A DNA stretch of 64,000 bases from Candidatus Gastranaerophilales bacterium (GCA_017475485.1 JAFVFO010000009.1:22491-86490), one strand, 5' to 3'; numbered from the stretch's first letter, positions 27,719 to 37,393 are shown. Notes: generated by a model not told the origin, from the letters alone. Made by a program: numbers and translations.

Positions 27719-28534
27719 ATGGATAAACTACATTTTTTGACAGCCGGAATACCAAGCAATGCAAAAGATTATTCAAATGCTTTTGAAATATTAGAGCAAG
27801 ATAATTTAGACGGGCTTGAAGTTGAATTTGTACATGGGGTTAGATATTCTCCTAAAACGCGCGAATATATTTTATCGAGAGGAAATAAATTAATCACTCA
27901 TCATGGGCCGTATTATATTAATTTGAATTCTAAAGAAGAAGATAAAAAACAAGCCAGCATAAAAAGAGTGCTCGATACGGCGCGCGCAGGGCAAGATTTA
28001 GGTGCATATTCCATAACTTATCATGCCGCGTTTTACCTTGGTGAAGATAGTAAAGCCGTTACAAAAAAAATGATTGATTGCCATAAAATTATTGTGGATA
28101 CGTTATGTGAAGAAAATAACAATATTTGGATTCGTCCCGAAACAACAGGTAAAAATTCTCAATGGGGAACGCTTGGAGAAATAATTGAATTATCTAAGGA
28201 ATTTAAACAAGTGTTGCCTTGTATTGATTTTGCCCACATGCATGCCAGAAATAACGGTATTTACAATACTTATGACGAGTTTTGCAAAATTTTAGAAACA
28301 TTGGGCAATAATTTGGGTGATATCGCATTGAATAATTTCCATGGCCACGTTGCAGGTATTGAATACGGCCTAAAGGGCGAAAAAAAGCACCTTATTTTTG
28401 AAGAAGCTGACTTTAACTATAAAGATTTGCTTCGTGCTATGAAAAAGTTTAATATAAAAGGTGCACTTGTTTGTGAAAGTCCTAATATAGAGATTGACGC
28501 AAAAATTCTAAAAGATTATTATACAAGTTTGTAA
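27719..28534 (+). CDS. Endonuclease IV-like TIM-barrel protein (AP endonuclease family 2)
   Basis: The 271-aa protein has the metal-ligand pattern of Nfo and related xylose-isomerase-like barrels: HHGPYYIN, ITYHAAFY, IRPETTG, CIDFAHMHAR, NFHGHVAG, KKHLIFEE and ALVCESPN. Together these supply the histidines, aspartate and glutamates of a three-zinc site. It is most like the short archaeal-type Nfo group, which cuts DNA at abasic sites; one aspartate of the E. coli set is replaced by lysine (K-K-H in place of D-R-H). The ribosome binding site AGAGG is clear. It closes the ffh-trkAH-fmt-nfo run. Confidence 0.8.
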   Translation: MDKLHFLTAGIPSNAKDYSNAFEILEQDNLDGLEVEFVHGVRYSPKTREYILSRGNKLITHHGPYYINLNSKEEDKKQASIKRVLDTARAGQDLGAYSITYHAAFYLGEDSKAVTKKMIDCHKIIVDTLCEENNNIWIRPETTGKNSQWGTLGEIIELSKEFKQVLPCIDFAHMHARNNGIYNTYDEFCKILETLGNNLGDIALNNFHGHVAGIEYGLKGEKKHLIFEEADFNYKDLLRAMKKFNIKGALVCESPNIEIDAKILKDYYTSL

Positions 28535-28556
28535 TTGCAAAAAAATGAGGTAAATA

Positions 28557-28562
28557 TATAAT
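28557..28562 (+). promoter_or_regulatory. Consensus -10 box, leaderless arrangement
   Basis: TATAAT lies 6 bases before the ATG at 28569, with TTGCAA at 28535-28540 (16-base spacer). No ribosome binding site lies in range. Confidence 0.6.
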
Positions 28563-28568
28563 AAGATT

Positions 28569-28961
28569 ATGAAAAATAGATTTTTAAATTTTGTTAAATG
28601 GTTTTTTATTGTACTAGGAGTGCTATTCTTGTTTGAAATGCTTATTTTATCAGGAATATTCATGGGCTTTAATTCTATTAAAGAAACAGAATTCAAACCT
28701 GCTTCCAACATGGCAAAATTAAAGGAGATTCGGCCTGTAATTGACTATGCTGAAAAATATAAAACGGAAAATAACTCATACCCTAAAAGTGTTGATGTTA
28801 AGTTGAAAAATGGTGAATATACCTATGAAACAATGAATAATTCCAATTGCTTTAAAATAATATATAAAAATAAAAATGTTCAAAAAGATTATTCAAAATG
28901 CAGTATAAATACGGAAAATTCAAACTCTGCAACTGAGAGTTATTCTGAAATTACAAAATAG
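28569..28961 (+). CDS. Membrane-anchored small protein, unknown function
   Basis: The 130-aa protein has one strong transmembrane segment at residues 10-35 and then a periplasmic domain of about 95 residues. The part after the helix, MAKLKEIRPVIDYAEKYKTE followed by NNSYPKSV, resembles the assembly domain of type II pseudopilins (a helix followed by a Y-P motif), but the N-terminus lacks the prepilin cleavage site. Two cysteines (NCFKI, KCSIN) could pair. The M48 protease gene begins 20 bases later and is probably co-transcribed. Confidence 0.65.
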   Translation: MKNRFLNFVKWFFIVLGVLFLFEMLILSGIFMGFNSIKETEFKPASNMAKLKEIRPVIDYAEKYKTENNSYPKSVDVKLKNGEYTYETMNNSNCFKIIYKNKNVQKDYSKCSINTENSNSATESYSEITK

Positions 28962-28981
28962 ATAAAACTGGAGTTAAAAAA

Positions 28982-29809
28982 ATGAAAAAGATTGCAATTA
29001 TACTATGCGTTATGTTGTTAAACTTTGCTTTAGCAACGGATTGGGATAGCGAATCCGCCCTTAAAAGAGTTAATACCATAGGTACAAAAATTCTTAAAGC
29101 AAATAACATTAACCATCAAATTGAATTTAAAGTATCAGAAGAAGATACAATTAATGCTTACGCGAATATTGACAAAGAGGTCTATGTCTATAAGGGATTA
29201 TTAGAATATGTTGATACGGATGATGAATTAGCCGGTGTAATTTCTCATGAAATGGGCCATATTATAAACGGACACTGCGCTAAACAAGGTGTTTTAAATT
29301 CCGTAATCGCAACAATTGCTTCCATTTTTAAACCTATAACAACGGCAGGTTCTGTGACGAATGCTGTGGGACAACAGCTAGCTGCAAGTAAAATTTCAAG
29401 AAATGATGAATTTGAAGCAGATTTAACAGGTGTTGATTTAATGTCAAAAGGCGGATATAACCCGTTGGGTATGGTTTCATTGTTATCTAAAATTTCACAA
29501 AGCTATATAGATATTTTACAATCTCATCCGAGCGGTGAAAAAAGAATTCAAAATGCTTATGATTATATTAACTATAATTATCCAAGCTATATTTCAAAAG
29601 GTTATTCCACAACATCTTATCAAAACGCGCTTAATATGATGAAATCAACGCTTAGTGCAAGACAATCATCAACTGCTTTAATGAATAAATATGAAACAGC
29701 GCAGAAAAAATTATTAGCAAAAAAACAAAAACGCGAAAAGAAAATGCAAGGTACAAGTACAGTTTGGGACGGATATTATCAAACCTTGCTTTATACAAGC
29801 GGAAACTAG
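28982..29809 (+). CDS. Secreted M48-family metallopeptidase
   Basis: The 275-aa protein has a signal peptide (residues 1-18, ending FALA) and a zinc-peptidase core. HEMGH is at residues 89-93 and the third ligand glutamate is E145 in NDEFEADLTG. It is of the BepA/LoiP type, which process or quality-control outer-membrane proteins in the periplasm. No TPR domain follows; instead a lysine-rich tail (KKLLAKKQKREKKMQ) is present. A good GGAG ribosome binding site is present. It ends at a bidirectional terminator shared with the flavodiiron gene. Confidence 0.88.
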   Translation: MKKIAIILCVMLLNFALATDWDSESALKRVNTIGTKILKANNINHQIEFKVSEEDTINAYANIDKEVYVYKGLLEYVDTDDELAGVISHEMGHIINGHCAKQGVLNSVIATIASIFKPITTAGSVTNAVGQQLAASKISRNDEFEADLTGVDLMSKGGYNPLGMVSLLSKISQSYIDILQSHPSGEKRIQNAYDYINYNYPSYISKGYSTTSYQNALNMMKSTLSARQSSTALMNKYETAQKKLLAKKQKREKKMQGTSTVWDGYYQTLLYTSGN

Positions 29810-29823
29810 ATTTAACTTATATT

Positions 29824-29854
29824 AAAACTGCCGGCATTAACCGGCGGTTTTAGT
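29824..29854. terminator. Bidirectional intrinsic terminator
   Basis: AAAAC-T-GCCGG pairs with CCGGC-G-GTTTT around CATTAA, with a T run following. Confidence 0.85.
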
Positions 29855-29862
29855 TTTAGCAA

Positions 29863-31071
29863 TTATACATTTAAATCTTTTAAAATTTCATCAACAAGCG
29901 TATCTATTTCGGGATTTTGCGCTTTTTTGACTGATGATTTAATGGTGATTTTATTATCTAATATTTTGCAATTATTCAGTTTTTCAAGTTCCGTTTTAAC
30001 GGTTGTACCGCAATTAGGCGCCCAAGAACCGTTTTCTATAATTGCAAAAGTCCTGTTTTGCAAATTGTGGTTAACAAGGTCATGAATAAAGTTTTCCATA
30101 TTTACAAATACATTATTGTTATATGTAGTTGTTGCAATAACGATATGAGAATATTTAAAGCAATCTGAAAGTATATAAGAATCATGAACCATTGATACAT
30201 CATACATTTTAATTGATTTAACACCTTTGTCGGCCAGACGATTTGCTACGATTTCCGCTACGTTTTGTGTATTGCCGTAAACAGAAGTATATGGAATTAA
30301 AACAGATTTTATTTCAGGGGTATATGAAGCCCATTTTAAATATAAATCAATTAGTTTTGCAATATTTTTTCTTATTATTAAGCCATGCAGAGGGCAAATT
30401 GTTTCAATTTCAACGGTTGACGCTTTTTTCAATAACATATCAACTTGAGGGCCATATTTGCCTACGATATTTGTGTAGTATCTTCTGTATTCATCCGTTA
30501 ACGGGTCTAATTCTGTTTCATCATCAAAAATATTGCCGTTTAATGCGCCGAATGAGCCAAAGGCGTCAGCTGAAAACAGTGTTTTTGTGGTAATATCATA
30601 AGTCACCATAACTTCAGGCCAATGCACCATAGGAGCCATTAAAAATGTGAATTCATGGCTTCCTGTAGAGATTTTATCGCCTTCTTTTATAACTTCAAAA
30701 TTTGCTTCAATATCATTTGCAAATTCAAAAAATTGATAAAGCATTTGCTTAATTTTTGCATTACAAATGATTTTAACATTTGGATATTTTTCTATTACGC
30801 GCTTAATCATCGCACTATGGTCAGGTTCTAAGTGATTAATAATCATATAATCAAGCGTTCTATCTTCCAAAACAGCTTCGATATTTTCAAAAAACTGTCC
30901 CTGACAAGATTTATCAACAGTATCAAATAATACAGTTTTTTCATCTTTTAAAAGGTAAGAATTATAGCTGACCCGGTTTAATACAGGATATACGCTTTCA
31001 AACAGTGCAATTTTTCTGTCGCTTGCACCAATATAAAATAAATCGTTTGTTATTTTTCTTATATTTTCCAT
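29863..31071 (-). CDS. fprA: Flavodiiron protein (A-type flavoprotein)
   Basis: The 402-aa enzyme reduces oxygen or nitric oxide to water or nitrous oxide, protecting anaerobes. The N-terminal metallo-beta-lactamase domain holds the di-iron ligands H80-x-E82-x-D84-H85 (HLEPDH), HWPEVM and a later CPLHGLI. The C-terminal flavodoxin domain begins near residue 255 with the FMN loop TSVYGNTQN. No rubredoxin is fused or adjacent, so the electron donor is elsewhere. The GGAGG ribosome binding site is strong. It is monocistronic. Confidence 0.94.
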   Translation of the reverse strand: MENIRKITNDLFYIGASDRKIALFESVYPVLNRVSYNSYLLKDEKTVLFDTVDKSCQGQFFENIEAVLEDRTLDYMIINHLEPDHSAMIKRVIEKYPNVKIICNAKIKQMLYQFFEFANDIEANFEVIKEGDKISTGSHEFTFLMAPMVHWPEVMVTYDITTKTLFSADAFGSFGALNGNIFDDETELDPLTDEYRRYYTNIVGKYGPQVDMLLKKASTVEIETICPLHGLIIRKNIAKLIDLYLKWASYTPEIKSVLIPYTSVYGNTQNVAEIVANRLADKGVKSIKMYDVSMVHDSYILSDCFKYSHIVIATTTYNNNVFVNMENFIHDLVNHNLQNRTFAIIENGSWAPNCGTTVKTELEKLNNCKILDNKITIKSSVKKAQNPEIDTLVDEILKDLNV

Positions 31072-31152
31072 TTTTCATCCTCCATAATAAAATATTTTAT
31101 CATAAAGATAATTATGATATCATTTTATTGTGCTATTGCTAAGGAAAAAATT

Positions 31153-32388
31153 ATGCAGGAAATTAAGTGCCCTAAATGCGGTGAAGTTTTTCAAGTTGAT
31201 GAATCGGGTTACAGTGCTATCTTAAAACAAGTTCGAGATGAAGAATTTTCTCGGGAGATAAAAAATATTGAACAAAAATTCATCTCCGATAAGGAAAATT
31301 CTATTCAGCTTTTAAAACTTGAAAATGAAAAAAATCTAAATGACAAATTAAATCAAAAAGATATTCTTATAGCACAGTTAAAAACAGAAATAGAAGCTAA
31401 TGAACTTTCTAAAAATACCCAAATTAAAGAGGTTCTTTTTGAAAAGGAAAAGGAAATTGCAGAGCTTAAGAATAAACTTGAAAGTTTCAATAAAGATAAA
31501 CAGCTTGAAATAAGCAATATTGTTAATGAAAAAATGCTTAATGAAAAAGAATTTCAATTAAAGGAGCAATCAATCAAGGAGCAATATGAAAGCAAGCTCC
31601 GTTTTAAAGATGAAGAAATTGAACGCTACAAAGATTTTAAAGCGCGCCTTTCTACAAAAATGATAGGCGAAAGTCTTGAGCAGCATTGCGAAATAGAATT
31701 TAACAAGTTGCGTGCTACAGGTTTTAGAAATGCCTATTTTGAAAAAGATAATGACGCAAAAACAGGCTCTAAAGGCGATTACATCTATAGAGAATATGAA
31801 AATGGCGAAGAGTTTATTTCTATTATGTTTGAAATGAAAAATGAGGCTGATTTTACTGCAACAAAGAAGAAAAACGAAGACTTTTTCAAAGAATTAGATA
31901 AAGACAGACGTGAAAAAAACTGTGAATATGCGGTTTTAGTTTCCATGCTTGAGCCTGAAAATGAGTTATATAACACAGGAATTGTTGATGTTTCTCATAA
32001 ATACAATAAAATGTATGTTATAAGACCGCAATTTTTTATTCCTATTATTACTATTTTAAAAAATGCTTCTTTAAATTCTTTAAACTACAGGCATGAACTT
32101 GAAGTTATTAAAGCTCAAAATATTGATATATCTAATTTTGAAGCTGAAATGAACGATTTTAAAGATAAATTTTCAAGGAATTTCCGCCTTGCAAGTGAAA
32201 AATTTCAAAAAGCCATTGAAGAAATAGATAAAACAATTGACCATTTGCAAAAAACGAAAGAAGCATTATTATCATCTGAAAATAATTTGCGTCTTGCAAA
32301 TAACAAAGCGGAAGATTTATCCATTAAAAGATTGACTAAAAATAATCCCACTATGGAAGCTAAATTCGCCGCTTTGAAAGACAGCTAA
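31153..32388 (+). CDS. DUF2130-family zinc-ribbon/coiled-coil protein
   Basis: I choose the ATG at 31153, preceded by AAGGA, over an upstream in-frame ATG at 31114. The 411-aa protein begins with a short C-x-x-C knuckle ([13 protein letters not shown]), then a long charged coiled coil (about residues 35-175), then a globular core with [11 protein letters not shown] and [12 protein letters not shown]. The spaced D and E-x-K there recall PD-(D/E)XK nucleases, and the overall plan resembles RmuC. A second coiled coil follows to the end. DUF2130 has no settled function; a nuclease role is inference only. Confidence 0.8.
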   Translation: MQEIKCPKCGEVFQVDESGYSAILKQVRDEEFSREIKNIEQKFISDKENSIQLLKLENEKNLNDKLNQKDILIAQLKTEIEANELSKNTQIKEVLFEKEKEIAELKNKLESFNKDKQLEISNIVNEKMLNEKEFQLKEQSIKEQYESKLRFKDEEIERYKDFKARLSTKMIGESLEQHCEIEFNKLRATGFRNAYFEKDNDAKTGSKGDYIYREYENGEEFISIMFEMKNEADFTATKKKNEDFFKELDKDRREKNCEYAVLVSMLEPENELYNTGIVDVSHKYNKMYVIRPQFFIPIITILKNASLNSLNYRHELEVIKAQNIDISNFEAEMNDFKDKFSRNFRLASEKFQKAIEEIDKTIDHLQKTKEALLSSENNLRLANNKAEDLSIKRLTKNNPTMEAKFAALKDS

Positions 32389-32518
32389 AACCCTTGCAAT
32401 AAGTGTATTTTATACCATATTTAGTTTTGTAATACTTTGAATATATTATAGATTTTTTTATTAAAATTTGTTAAAATAATAATATAGATTGTGTTAGAAA
32501 AAGAAACGAAGGCAAGGT

Positions 32519-32968
32519 ATGAGAGTTCCAAGAATTGGCGGTATTTATACCCCAAGGGTGAAAAGGAATAATGCTTCAGAGCATTATAAAAAGCTTTCCG
32601 ACCCGCCGGCCCCTAAAGACGATGCAAAAAGTGCCGTAAGTTTCGGTACATCTGTTGCATATTATTTAAAAAAGTATGCAACACTGCCCCCTGAAATTCA
32701 AAAAACACTTACACCAAAAGACGCTATAGATATGTTCAGGGAAATGGAATATGTTGCAAATGGTGTGGTTAAAAGAAAAACAATAGGGCAGGGTGCTGAA
32801 TCAAAAGTTTATGAAAACCCGTGGCTGGAAGGTTATCATTTCATTGTTTTAAATAATCCTAATGATGCGAAACTATCAAGTGAAACCATTTATTCCAAAA
32901 TGAACCACATAGGTGATGCTGTTTGGTGTGACGGGGATGATTCAAGAATACAGCTTTTAACTTCATAA
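32519..32968 (+). CDS. Hypothetical protein with SFGTS motif
   Basis: The 149-aa soluble protein has a basic, proline-rich N-terminal 38 residues, then SFGTSVAYYLKKY and a helical/beta domain with EMEYVANGVVKRKTIGQGAE. The SFG element follows a disordered leader, as in other F-x-G proteins of this window. It has the ribosome binding site AAGGCAAGG and ends at a strong bidirectional terminator. There is no signal peptide or recognised domain. Confidence 0.65.
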   Translation: MRVPRIGGIYTPRVKRNNASEHYKKLSDPPAPKDDAKSAVSFGTSVAYYLKKYATLPPEIQKTLTPKDAIDMFREMEYVANGVVKRKTIGQGAESKVYENPWLEGYHFIVLNNPNDAKLSSETIYSKMNHIGDAVWCDGDDSRIQLLTS

Positions 32969-32979
32969 TCGACATGACA

Positions 32980-33010
32980 AATTAAGACCGGTTTTTAGCC
33001 GGTCTTAATT
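32980..33010. terminator. Bidirectional intrinsic terminator
   Basis: AATTAAGACCGG pairs perfectly with CCGGTCTTAATT around a 7-base loop containing T5. Confidence 0.85.
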
Positions 33011-33039
33011 GTTTTCGTGTTTTTTTGTTTGACTAATTT

Positions 33040-34851
33040 TTAATCTATTGTTACAAATATATTTCCTCTGGCAGTTGTTATGCCGTATTTATTGCAGAAA
33101 TTATTAAACAGGCCTTTGGATTCTTTACTGCCATATACAATACCTGTTTCTAAATCAACGTTATCTTTAAAGTCGTTCAAAACAAATTCCGGTACACCAT
33201 AGTATTTGTTGCCTGTTGATGTTCCATGGATATCTGTTTCATGTGCAACGTCTTTAATTAATCTTAAGTATGCTTCTGCAGTACCTATATCATCCCATAC
33301 TGCAGGTTTTCCGCCTTTTGCTTCTAAAGGTACAGTGTAAATTTTTAATTGGTTGCCTTCGGAATCTTTTAATCTTCCCGTATTTGCCATTTCAACGATT
33401 TTAGGCATAATATCTTTACCTAAGCCTGTTTCTTCGGGACTTAAAATGCCTGAAGCGGTAAGAACTTTTGCAGCTTCTTTTGACATAAAGTATAATCCGG
33501 GATTTGCAAGGAATACGTCATCTTTGCCGGGAAGAAGTGCTGTTTGGACTTTGTTAAATTCTTCCATAGCTTTATCGTATTCGCCTTGGAATTTGAAATC
33601 ATTCGGCATAGGCGCGTCATGGGTATATTTTGGTTTTTCTACAAAGCTCTTAATTTGAAGATTGTTGTTTTCGTCTTTTTCTATACCTAATAAGCCGAAG
33701 GATTTTGCTCGTTCCGGGTTAACGGGATAATATGGAATTACAAGTCCTGCATCGGGCAGAGTTTTTAATTTTTCATAAACGCGGGTAATATCTGCATTTG
33801 TGAAGATATCTGCATTTAAAATAATAACATCTCTATCGTTTCTGATGATATCTCTTGCAAGTCCTTCTGCGATTGCACCGCCGTCTGTTTTAAATCTATC
33901 TACATAATAAACATTATCGCCTTCAATATTGTGTTTTTGGCTTAGATATTTTAGAGAATCTGTACCGTCTGCATTAATAATGCCTGCGGAAGCAGCTAAA
34001 TTAAGTGCAGTACCGATTATACGATAGTTATCATGTGTAGGCATTTTTGCCGAGGGCTTATTTTCTTTATCTCTTGTTATATTTCTGAATCTTTCACCAA
34101 AACCGCCTGCGGGAATTACAATTGTCGGGTCATATTCAAGCATTGTATCTGTGTATTCACCTTTGATTGCATGGGTTGCAAGATCGGAATTCATATATTT
34201 ATCAACAGCATACAAGGTTCTTGGTTCGTTGTTTAGTGTTGTAATAACCGTACGCCCCGTAAAAGAAACATTTTCTCTTTTTTGTCCGGGGATTGGTTCG
34301 TAAGTTCCGGGCATTCTAAGCTCAAAGCCTTCTCCTGAAAGGTGGCTTCCTGCATACATTTTAACTCTTTTGCCGTTAAGCGATTCATCTTTTACGGTGA
34401 TTTCAGGCATGAATTTACCTTGTTTGTATGTTATTACAGGTAGTTCTTTTGTTGTTTTATCAAACATTCCGAAGAATATTGTGTCGCCTTTATCATTCAT
34501 TAAAATATATGTTTTAAATTCAGGGTCTTCGTCTATAAATAAATTGATACCTGAAGCATTTAACACTTCTTTGCCTTTTGGCATTTTAACCCTTGATAAT
34601 TCAATTGGTTCATCAATATCAAGAATATTCGGGATACGAATTTCATTATCTAAAATAAAAGATTGTTCCAAATCGCTAAGCTGATTGTTCCCTTTAAAAT
34701 TAATGCCCGCTGTTGATTTAATAGAATTTGCAGCTTCTAAACTCATAACTGATGTTTGGTTTTGATAACTGTTTGCAATTGGACTTTTAGCATTTGAAGT
34801 CATAATTCTGCTTTGTTTTTGCAGATTAATGGGACTGATTCTTGTTATCAT
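33040..34851 (-). CDS. Sugar-phosphate nucleotidyltransferase with long N-terminal extension
   Basis: The 603-aa protein starts at the ATG at 34851, after GAAAGGA (an in-frame TTG six codons earlier is less likely). The catalytic half, from about residue 240, is a typical NTP-transferase: IVIPAGGFGERFRNITRD with K-P-S-A-K-M-P, ILNADIFTNAD (metal-binding D-x-D-type site), SFVEKPK, an N-P-G-L-Y-F block and VWDDIGTAEAYLRLI. It should join a sugar phosphate to an NTP, as in GlmU, GlgC or RfbA. The first 240 residues are unusual: a low-complexity leader, a GINFKG motif at 50-54, an extra beta-rich domain and a second VSFTG. No signal peptide is present. The substrate is unknown. Confidence 0.82.
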   Translation of the reverse strand: MITRISPINLQKQSRIMTSNAKSPIANSYQNQTSVMSLEAANSIKSTAGINFKGNNQLSDLEQSFILDNEIRIPNILDIDEPIELSRVKMPKGKEVLNASGINLFIDEDPEFKTYILMNDKGDTIFFGMFDKTTKELPVITYKQGKFMPEITVKDESLNGKRVKMYAGSHLSGEGFELRMPGTYEPIPGQKRENVSFTGRTVITTLNNEPRTLYAVDKYMNSDLATHAIKGEYTDTMLEYDPTIVIPAGGFGERFRNITRDKENKPSAKMPTHDNYRIIGTALNLAASAGIINADGTDSLKYLSQKHNIEGDNVYYVDRFKTDGGAIAEGLARDIIRNDRDVIILNADIFTNADITRVYEKLKTLPDAGLVIPYYPVNPERAKSFGLLGIEKDENNNLQIKSFVEKPKYTHDAPMPNDFKFQGEYDKAMEEFNKVQTALLPGKDDVFLANPGLYFMSKEAAKVLTASGILSPEETGLGKDIMPKIVEMANTGRLKDSEGNQLKIYTVPLEAKGGKPAVWDDIGTAEAYLRLIKDVAHETDIHGTSTGNKYYGVPEFVLNDFKDNVDLETGIVYGSKESKGLFNNFCNKYGITTARGNIFVTID

Positions 34852-34966
34852 TTCATTTCCTTTCAACACAAATATGTATAATATTATCTCGCAGCTTGAT
34901 TATACAAAACAACTGAATATATTTTTTGCTACTAACAACACATTTTCAACATCATTTATACTATCA

Positions 34967-34985
34967 CAAAGTATAGTCATGGATT
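34967..34985. repeat. Short inverted repeat in divergent promoter region
   Basis: TATACT and AGTATA are separated by seven bases in the 250-base gap between divergent genes. It could be an operator; nothing else marks it. Confidence 0.3.
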
Positions 34986-35104
34986 TAGGTTATTAAGAAT
35001 TGTTACAATTTATATTTATTACCTAATATTTAAACCAAAAATGCCGAAAAAAAATATTGGAAAGGTTGACAATAGGAAAAAAAATATTAAGGGAAAGGTA
35101 TATT

Positions 35105-35611
35105 ATGTCTATTAACAATGTAAATATTGCAATGGGTGCTTCTTATGGCGCATATAACCAGAAATTAACTCAAGCAACGAAAGCAGAGCTTGATAAATTA
35201 GGTATTCCGTACAATCCAAATATTACAGAACAAGAAGGCAAAGCCCTTATAGCTCAAAGAAAAGCTCAAAATGCCCATAATGAAAATTCTCAGGGTAATT
35301 TTACAAAAAATCATAATGCTCAAAGTAATAATCTTTTTGAAAGAGCAAAAAAATTAGCGGAAAAATTAGGTGTAGCTGTTGATGAAAATGTCAATTTTAA
35401 GACATTACTTTCATTAATTGAACAAGCATTGGAAACAAAAATCCAAACAGGTCAAAATGACATGAACTTATTGCAGCAATTGAAAGGCTATAGTCAGGAA
35501 TTAGCTTCCATTCAAGCTCAAAGTATGGGTACAACCTATGATACTACAAACCAAGCGCTTCAAATGAGTCTTGAAATGCTTTCTTTGTATAACAAAAATT
35601 TCCTTAATTAA
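35105..35611 (+). CDS. Hypothetical helical protein
   Basis: I choose the ATG at 35105 (preceded by AAGGGAAAGG) rather than an in-frame ATG at 35057. The 168-aa product is alanine/glutamine/asparagine-rich with two or three amphipathic helices (for example FERAKKLAEKLGVAVDEN and MNLLQQLKGYSQELASIQ). Residues near 20-50 (AELDKLGIPYNPNITEQEGK) resemble short repeats in other uncharacterised proteins. No signal peptide is seen. It overlaps the convergent gene at 35608 by 4 bases. The function is unknown. Confidence 0.65.
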   Translation: MSINNVNIAMGASYGAYNQKLTQATKAELDKLGIPYNPNITEQEGKALIAQRKAQNAHNENSQGNFTKNHNAQSNNLFERAKKLAEKLGVAVDENVNFKTLLSLIEQALETKIQTGQNDMNLLQQLKGYSQELASIQAQSMGTTYDTTNQALQMSLEMLSLYNKNFLN

Positions 35612-36321
35612 AAATAAAAATTAGTCGAAAAATTGATACTCTCTGATATTGACCCGTCTTTTGTACGGGTCATACCTGAATATATGCCAAAATCCATAAC
35701 TTTTGATTTGAAAGGCGAAACATTTAAACCTATATCGTGGTCTGAGGAATAGTTTAAAATATTCATTTTATTGTGAAATTTTAAAGATACCTTATCGCCG
35801 ATACTTAAAGCGGGAGTAAGATAGATCTTTCTCGAGGTCGGGTTTTGGTCTAATCCGCGGTAGTTTGTTTCTAAGCCTGCTGCTAAATTAAAGAAACTAA
35901 GAGGCTGTATTTCTGCTCCCGCAAGTATTTTATAATCGTTAGAATTATATTTATTTCTTGTTTTTGAAGTGTCTTGCACAACAAAGAATTTATCTGTAAT
36001 GGGTATAATCGTTTTGGAATTGACTTTTTTAAAAGTATCCTTATAGGGCTTAATGTTTGAATTTTCTTCAATTTTCAGCTTAAAAGGGGTTAAATCTCCC
36101 TGCGAAATATCAATTTCGTCTTCTGAATTCATTGTTATTTCTTCCTGTTGTTTTTTTTCAAGAAGCATTTGCTCGCGGTCTTGTTCTGCACATTCAATTA
36201 AATAATCGAAATACTCGGCAGAATAAAGATAGTCATTTTGGTATTCTTCTTTTTGAGTTTTAGAATACCCCGATGAAATCGACAAAAAAATTATGAAAAC
36301 AAATATACAAAATCTTTTCAT
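35608..36321 (-). CDS. Exported protein, probable outer-membrane beta-barrel
   Basis: The 237-aa protein has a signal peptide (residues 1-20, ending SSGYS). A helical acidic linker rich in E/Q/D (residues 22-85) follows, then a C-terminal half with alternating hydrophobic strands, such as YKILAGAEIQPLSFFNLAAG, and a final NFSTNFYF. An aromatic last residue in such a strand is the usual mark of an outer-membrane beta-barrel. With so few strands it may be a small or oligomeric barrel. The -10-like TAATAT lies 7 bases before the ATG and there is no ribosome binding site. Confidence 0.68.
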   Translation of the reverse strand: MKRFCIFVFIIFLSISSGYSKTQKEEYQNDYLYSAEYFDYLIECAEQDREQMLLEKKQQEEITMNSEDEIDISQGDLTPFKLKIEENSNIKPYKDTFKKVNSKTIIPITDKFFVVQDTSKTRNKYNSNDYKILAGAEIQPLSFFNLAAGLETNYRGLDQNPTSRKIYLTPALSIGDKVSLKFHNKMNILNYSSDHDIGLNVSPFKSKVMDFGIYSGMTRTKDGSISESINFSTNFYF

Positions 36322-36361
36322 AGGAATAATATTATAACAGATTAAAAAGTTTTCTTCATAC

Positions 36362-37357
36362 TTAAAAAGTATTTTTTAATTGATTTAATTTTTCTATTGC
36401 CATATTGGATTCTATAGTTTTTTTAGCCAGTTCAAAGCCTTGCATTAAAGAATTTGCACGCTTTGTAATATATAAAGATAAGGCTGAATTCATTATTATA
36501 GCGCTGTAATTTGAATCTTTTAATTTATTTTCAAAAACTGCTTGAATGATTTCTGCGCAATGTGCGGGGTTTTCTGTTTTTATTGAATCAAGTGAATTTT
36601 TTTGTATTCCGAGTAATTCAGGTGTTATTGTGTATGAAAATATTTTATTTTTCCATGCTTCTGAAACTATAGTTTCTTCTTCAATTGATACATAAGGAAA
36701 ATCTCCGCTTGAAAAAACAATTGAATTTGTATAGTTAAGCGACAGGCAGATTTTTGCATATTCCTCAACTTTGTTTTTATCGCAAAGCGCAATAGCACAA
36801 TTTTTTGTATTGAAGGGGTTTAAAAAGGGGTTGATTTTATTTAAAATTGTTTCAAAAGGCAGAATTCTGAATAACTCTTGAGTGTATTTTAAATATGCAC
36901 TTTCTTGATTTATGTATGAATATTGAAACTTTGTTTTTTCAAAATCGTTTTTTTCTAAATTATTGATATCAATGCCGAATGCCTTTAGGGTTTCAAAAGA
37001 ATTATTTTTATAAAAGCAGTTATAGGGCTGTGATTTAACAACGGCAACATCATTTGAAGCGCAGATTATATCTGTTGCAAAAGATATATCAAGATATTGT
37101 TTTTTTTGGTCAATACAGATATTTTCTATTAAAAAATTGTAATCAGTATCAAGATTTGTTTTTTTAAGAGCGTTTCTTGCAGAATTAATTCCCGCAACTA
37201 TATCTTCATATTTTTCTTCTAAGGTGTTATAAAGCGCCAAAAATACACCCGAAAGTATGGGCTCGCACAACCCTGAAAAAATCTCGTCAAAGCATTCCTG
37301 AATGTTGATTTCGCTTTTTTCTCCGTTTAGGATATTGCATATTGCACTGTTAATCAT
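36362..37357 (-). CDS. Degenerate anthranilate phosphoribosyltransferase (TrpD)-like protein
   Basis: The 331-aa protein follows the TrpD plan. The N-terminal helical bundle is MINSAICNILNG...CFDEIFSG, and the last 60 residues closely fit the TrpD C-terminus (NPAHCAEIIQAVFENK, AIIMNSALSLYITKRAN, LMQGFELAKKTIE). Yet the substrate motifs are gone: where TrpD has D-x-x-G-T-G-G-D-G it has DISFATDIICASND, and K-H-G-N-R is replaced by VVKSQPYNCF. It is therefore unlikely to bind PRPP in the usual way. I choose the ATG at 37357, which aligns with the family start and has TATACT six bases upstream (leaderless); a frame extending to 37462 would add an implausible hydrophobic leader. It is divergent from rpsP, with no trp genes nearby. 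Confidence 0.7.
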   Translation of the reverse strand: MINSAICNILNGEKSEINIQECFDEIFSGLCEPILSGVFLALYNTLEEKYEDIVAGINSARNALKKTNLDTDYNFLIENICIDQKKQYLDISFATDIICASNDVAVVKSQPYNCFYKNNSFETLKAFGIDINNLEKNDFEKTKFQYSYINQESAYLKYTQELFRILPFETILNKINPFLNPFNTKNCAIALCDKNKVEEYAKICLSLNYTNSIVFSSGDFPYVSIEEETIVSEAWKNKIFSYTITPELLGIQKNSLDSIKTENPAHCAEIIQAVFENKLKDSNYSAIIMNSALSLYITKRANSLMQGFELAKKTIESNMAIEKLNQLKNTF

Positions 37358-37363
37358 GGGTAA

Positions 37364-37393
37364 AGTATAACATATTATTAATTTTTTTAACAA
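37364..37393 (-). promoter_or_regulatory. Predicted leaderless promoter, TrpD-like gene
   Basis: On the minus strand, TTGTTA (37393-37388) and TATACT (37369-37364) are spaced by 18 bases. The -10 ends 6 bases before the ATG. Confidence 0.5.

Noticed and set aside
28569-28961. Type II/IV pilin gene
   Set aside because: The part after the helix resembles a pseudopilin, but the G-[F/M]-x4-E cleavage motif is missing and no assembly genes are near.
34846-34869. TTG start for the long nucleotidyltransferase
   Set aside because: The TTG overlaps the GAAAGGA that serves the ATG at 34851, so the ATG is preferred.
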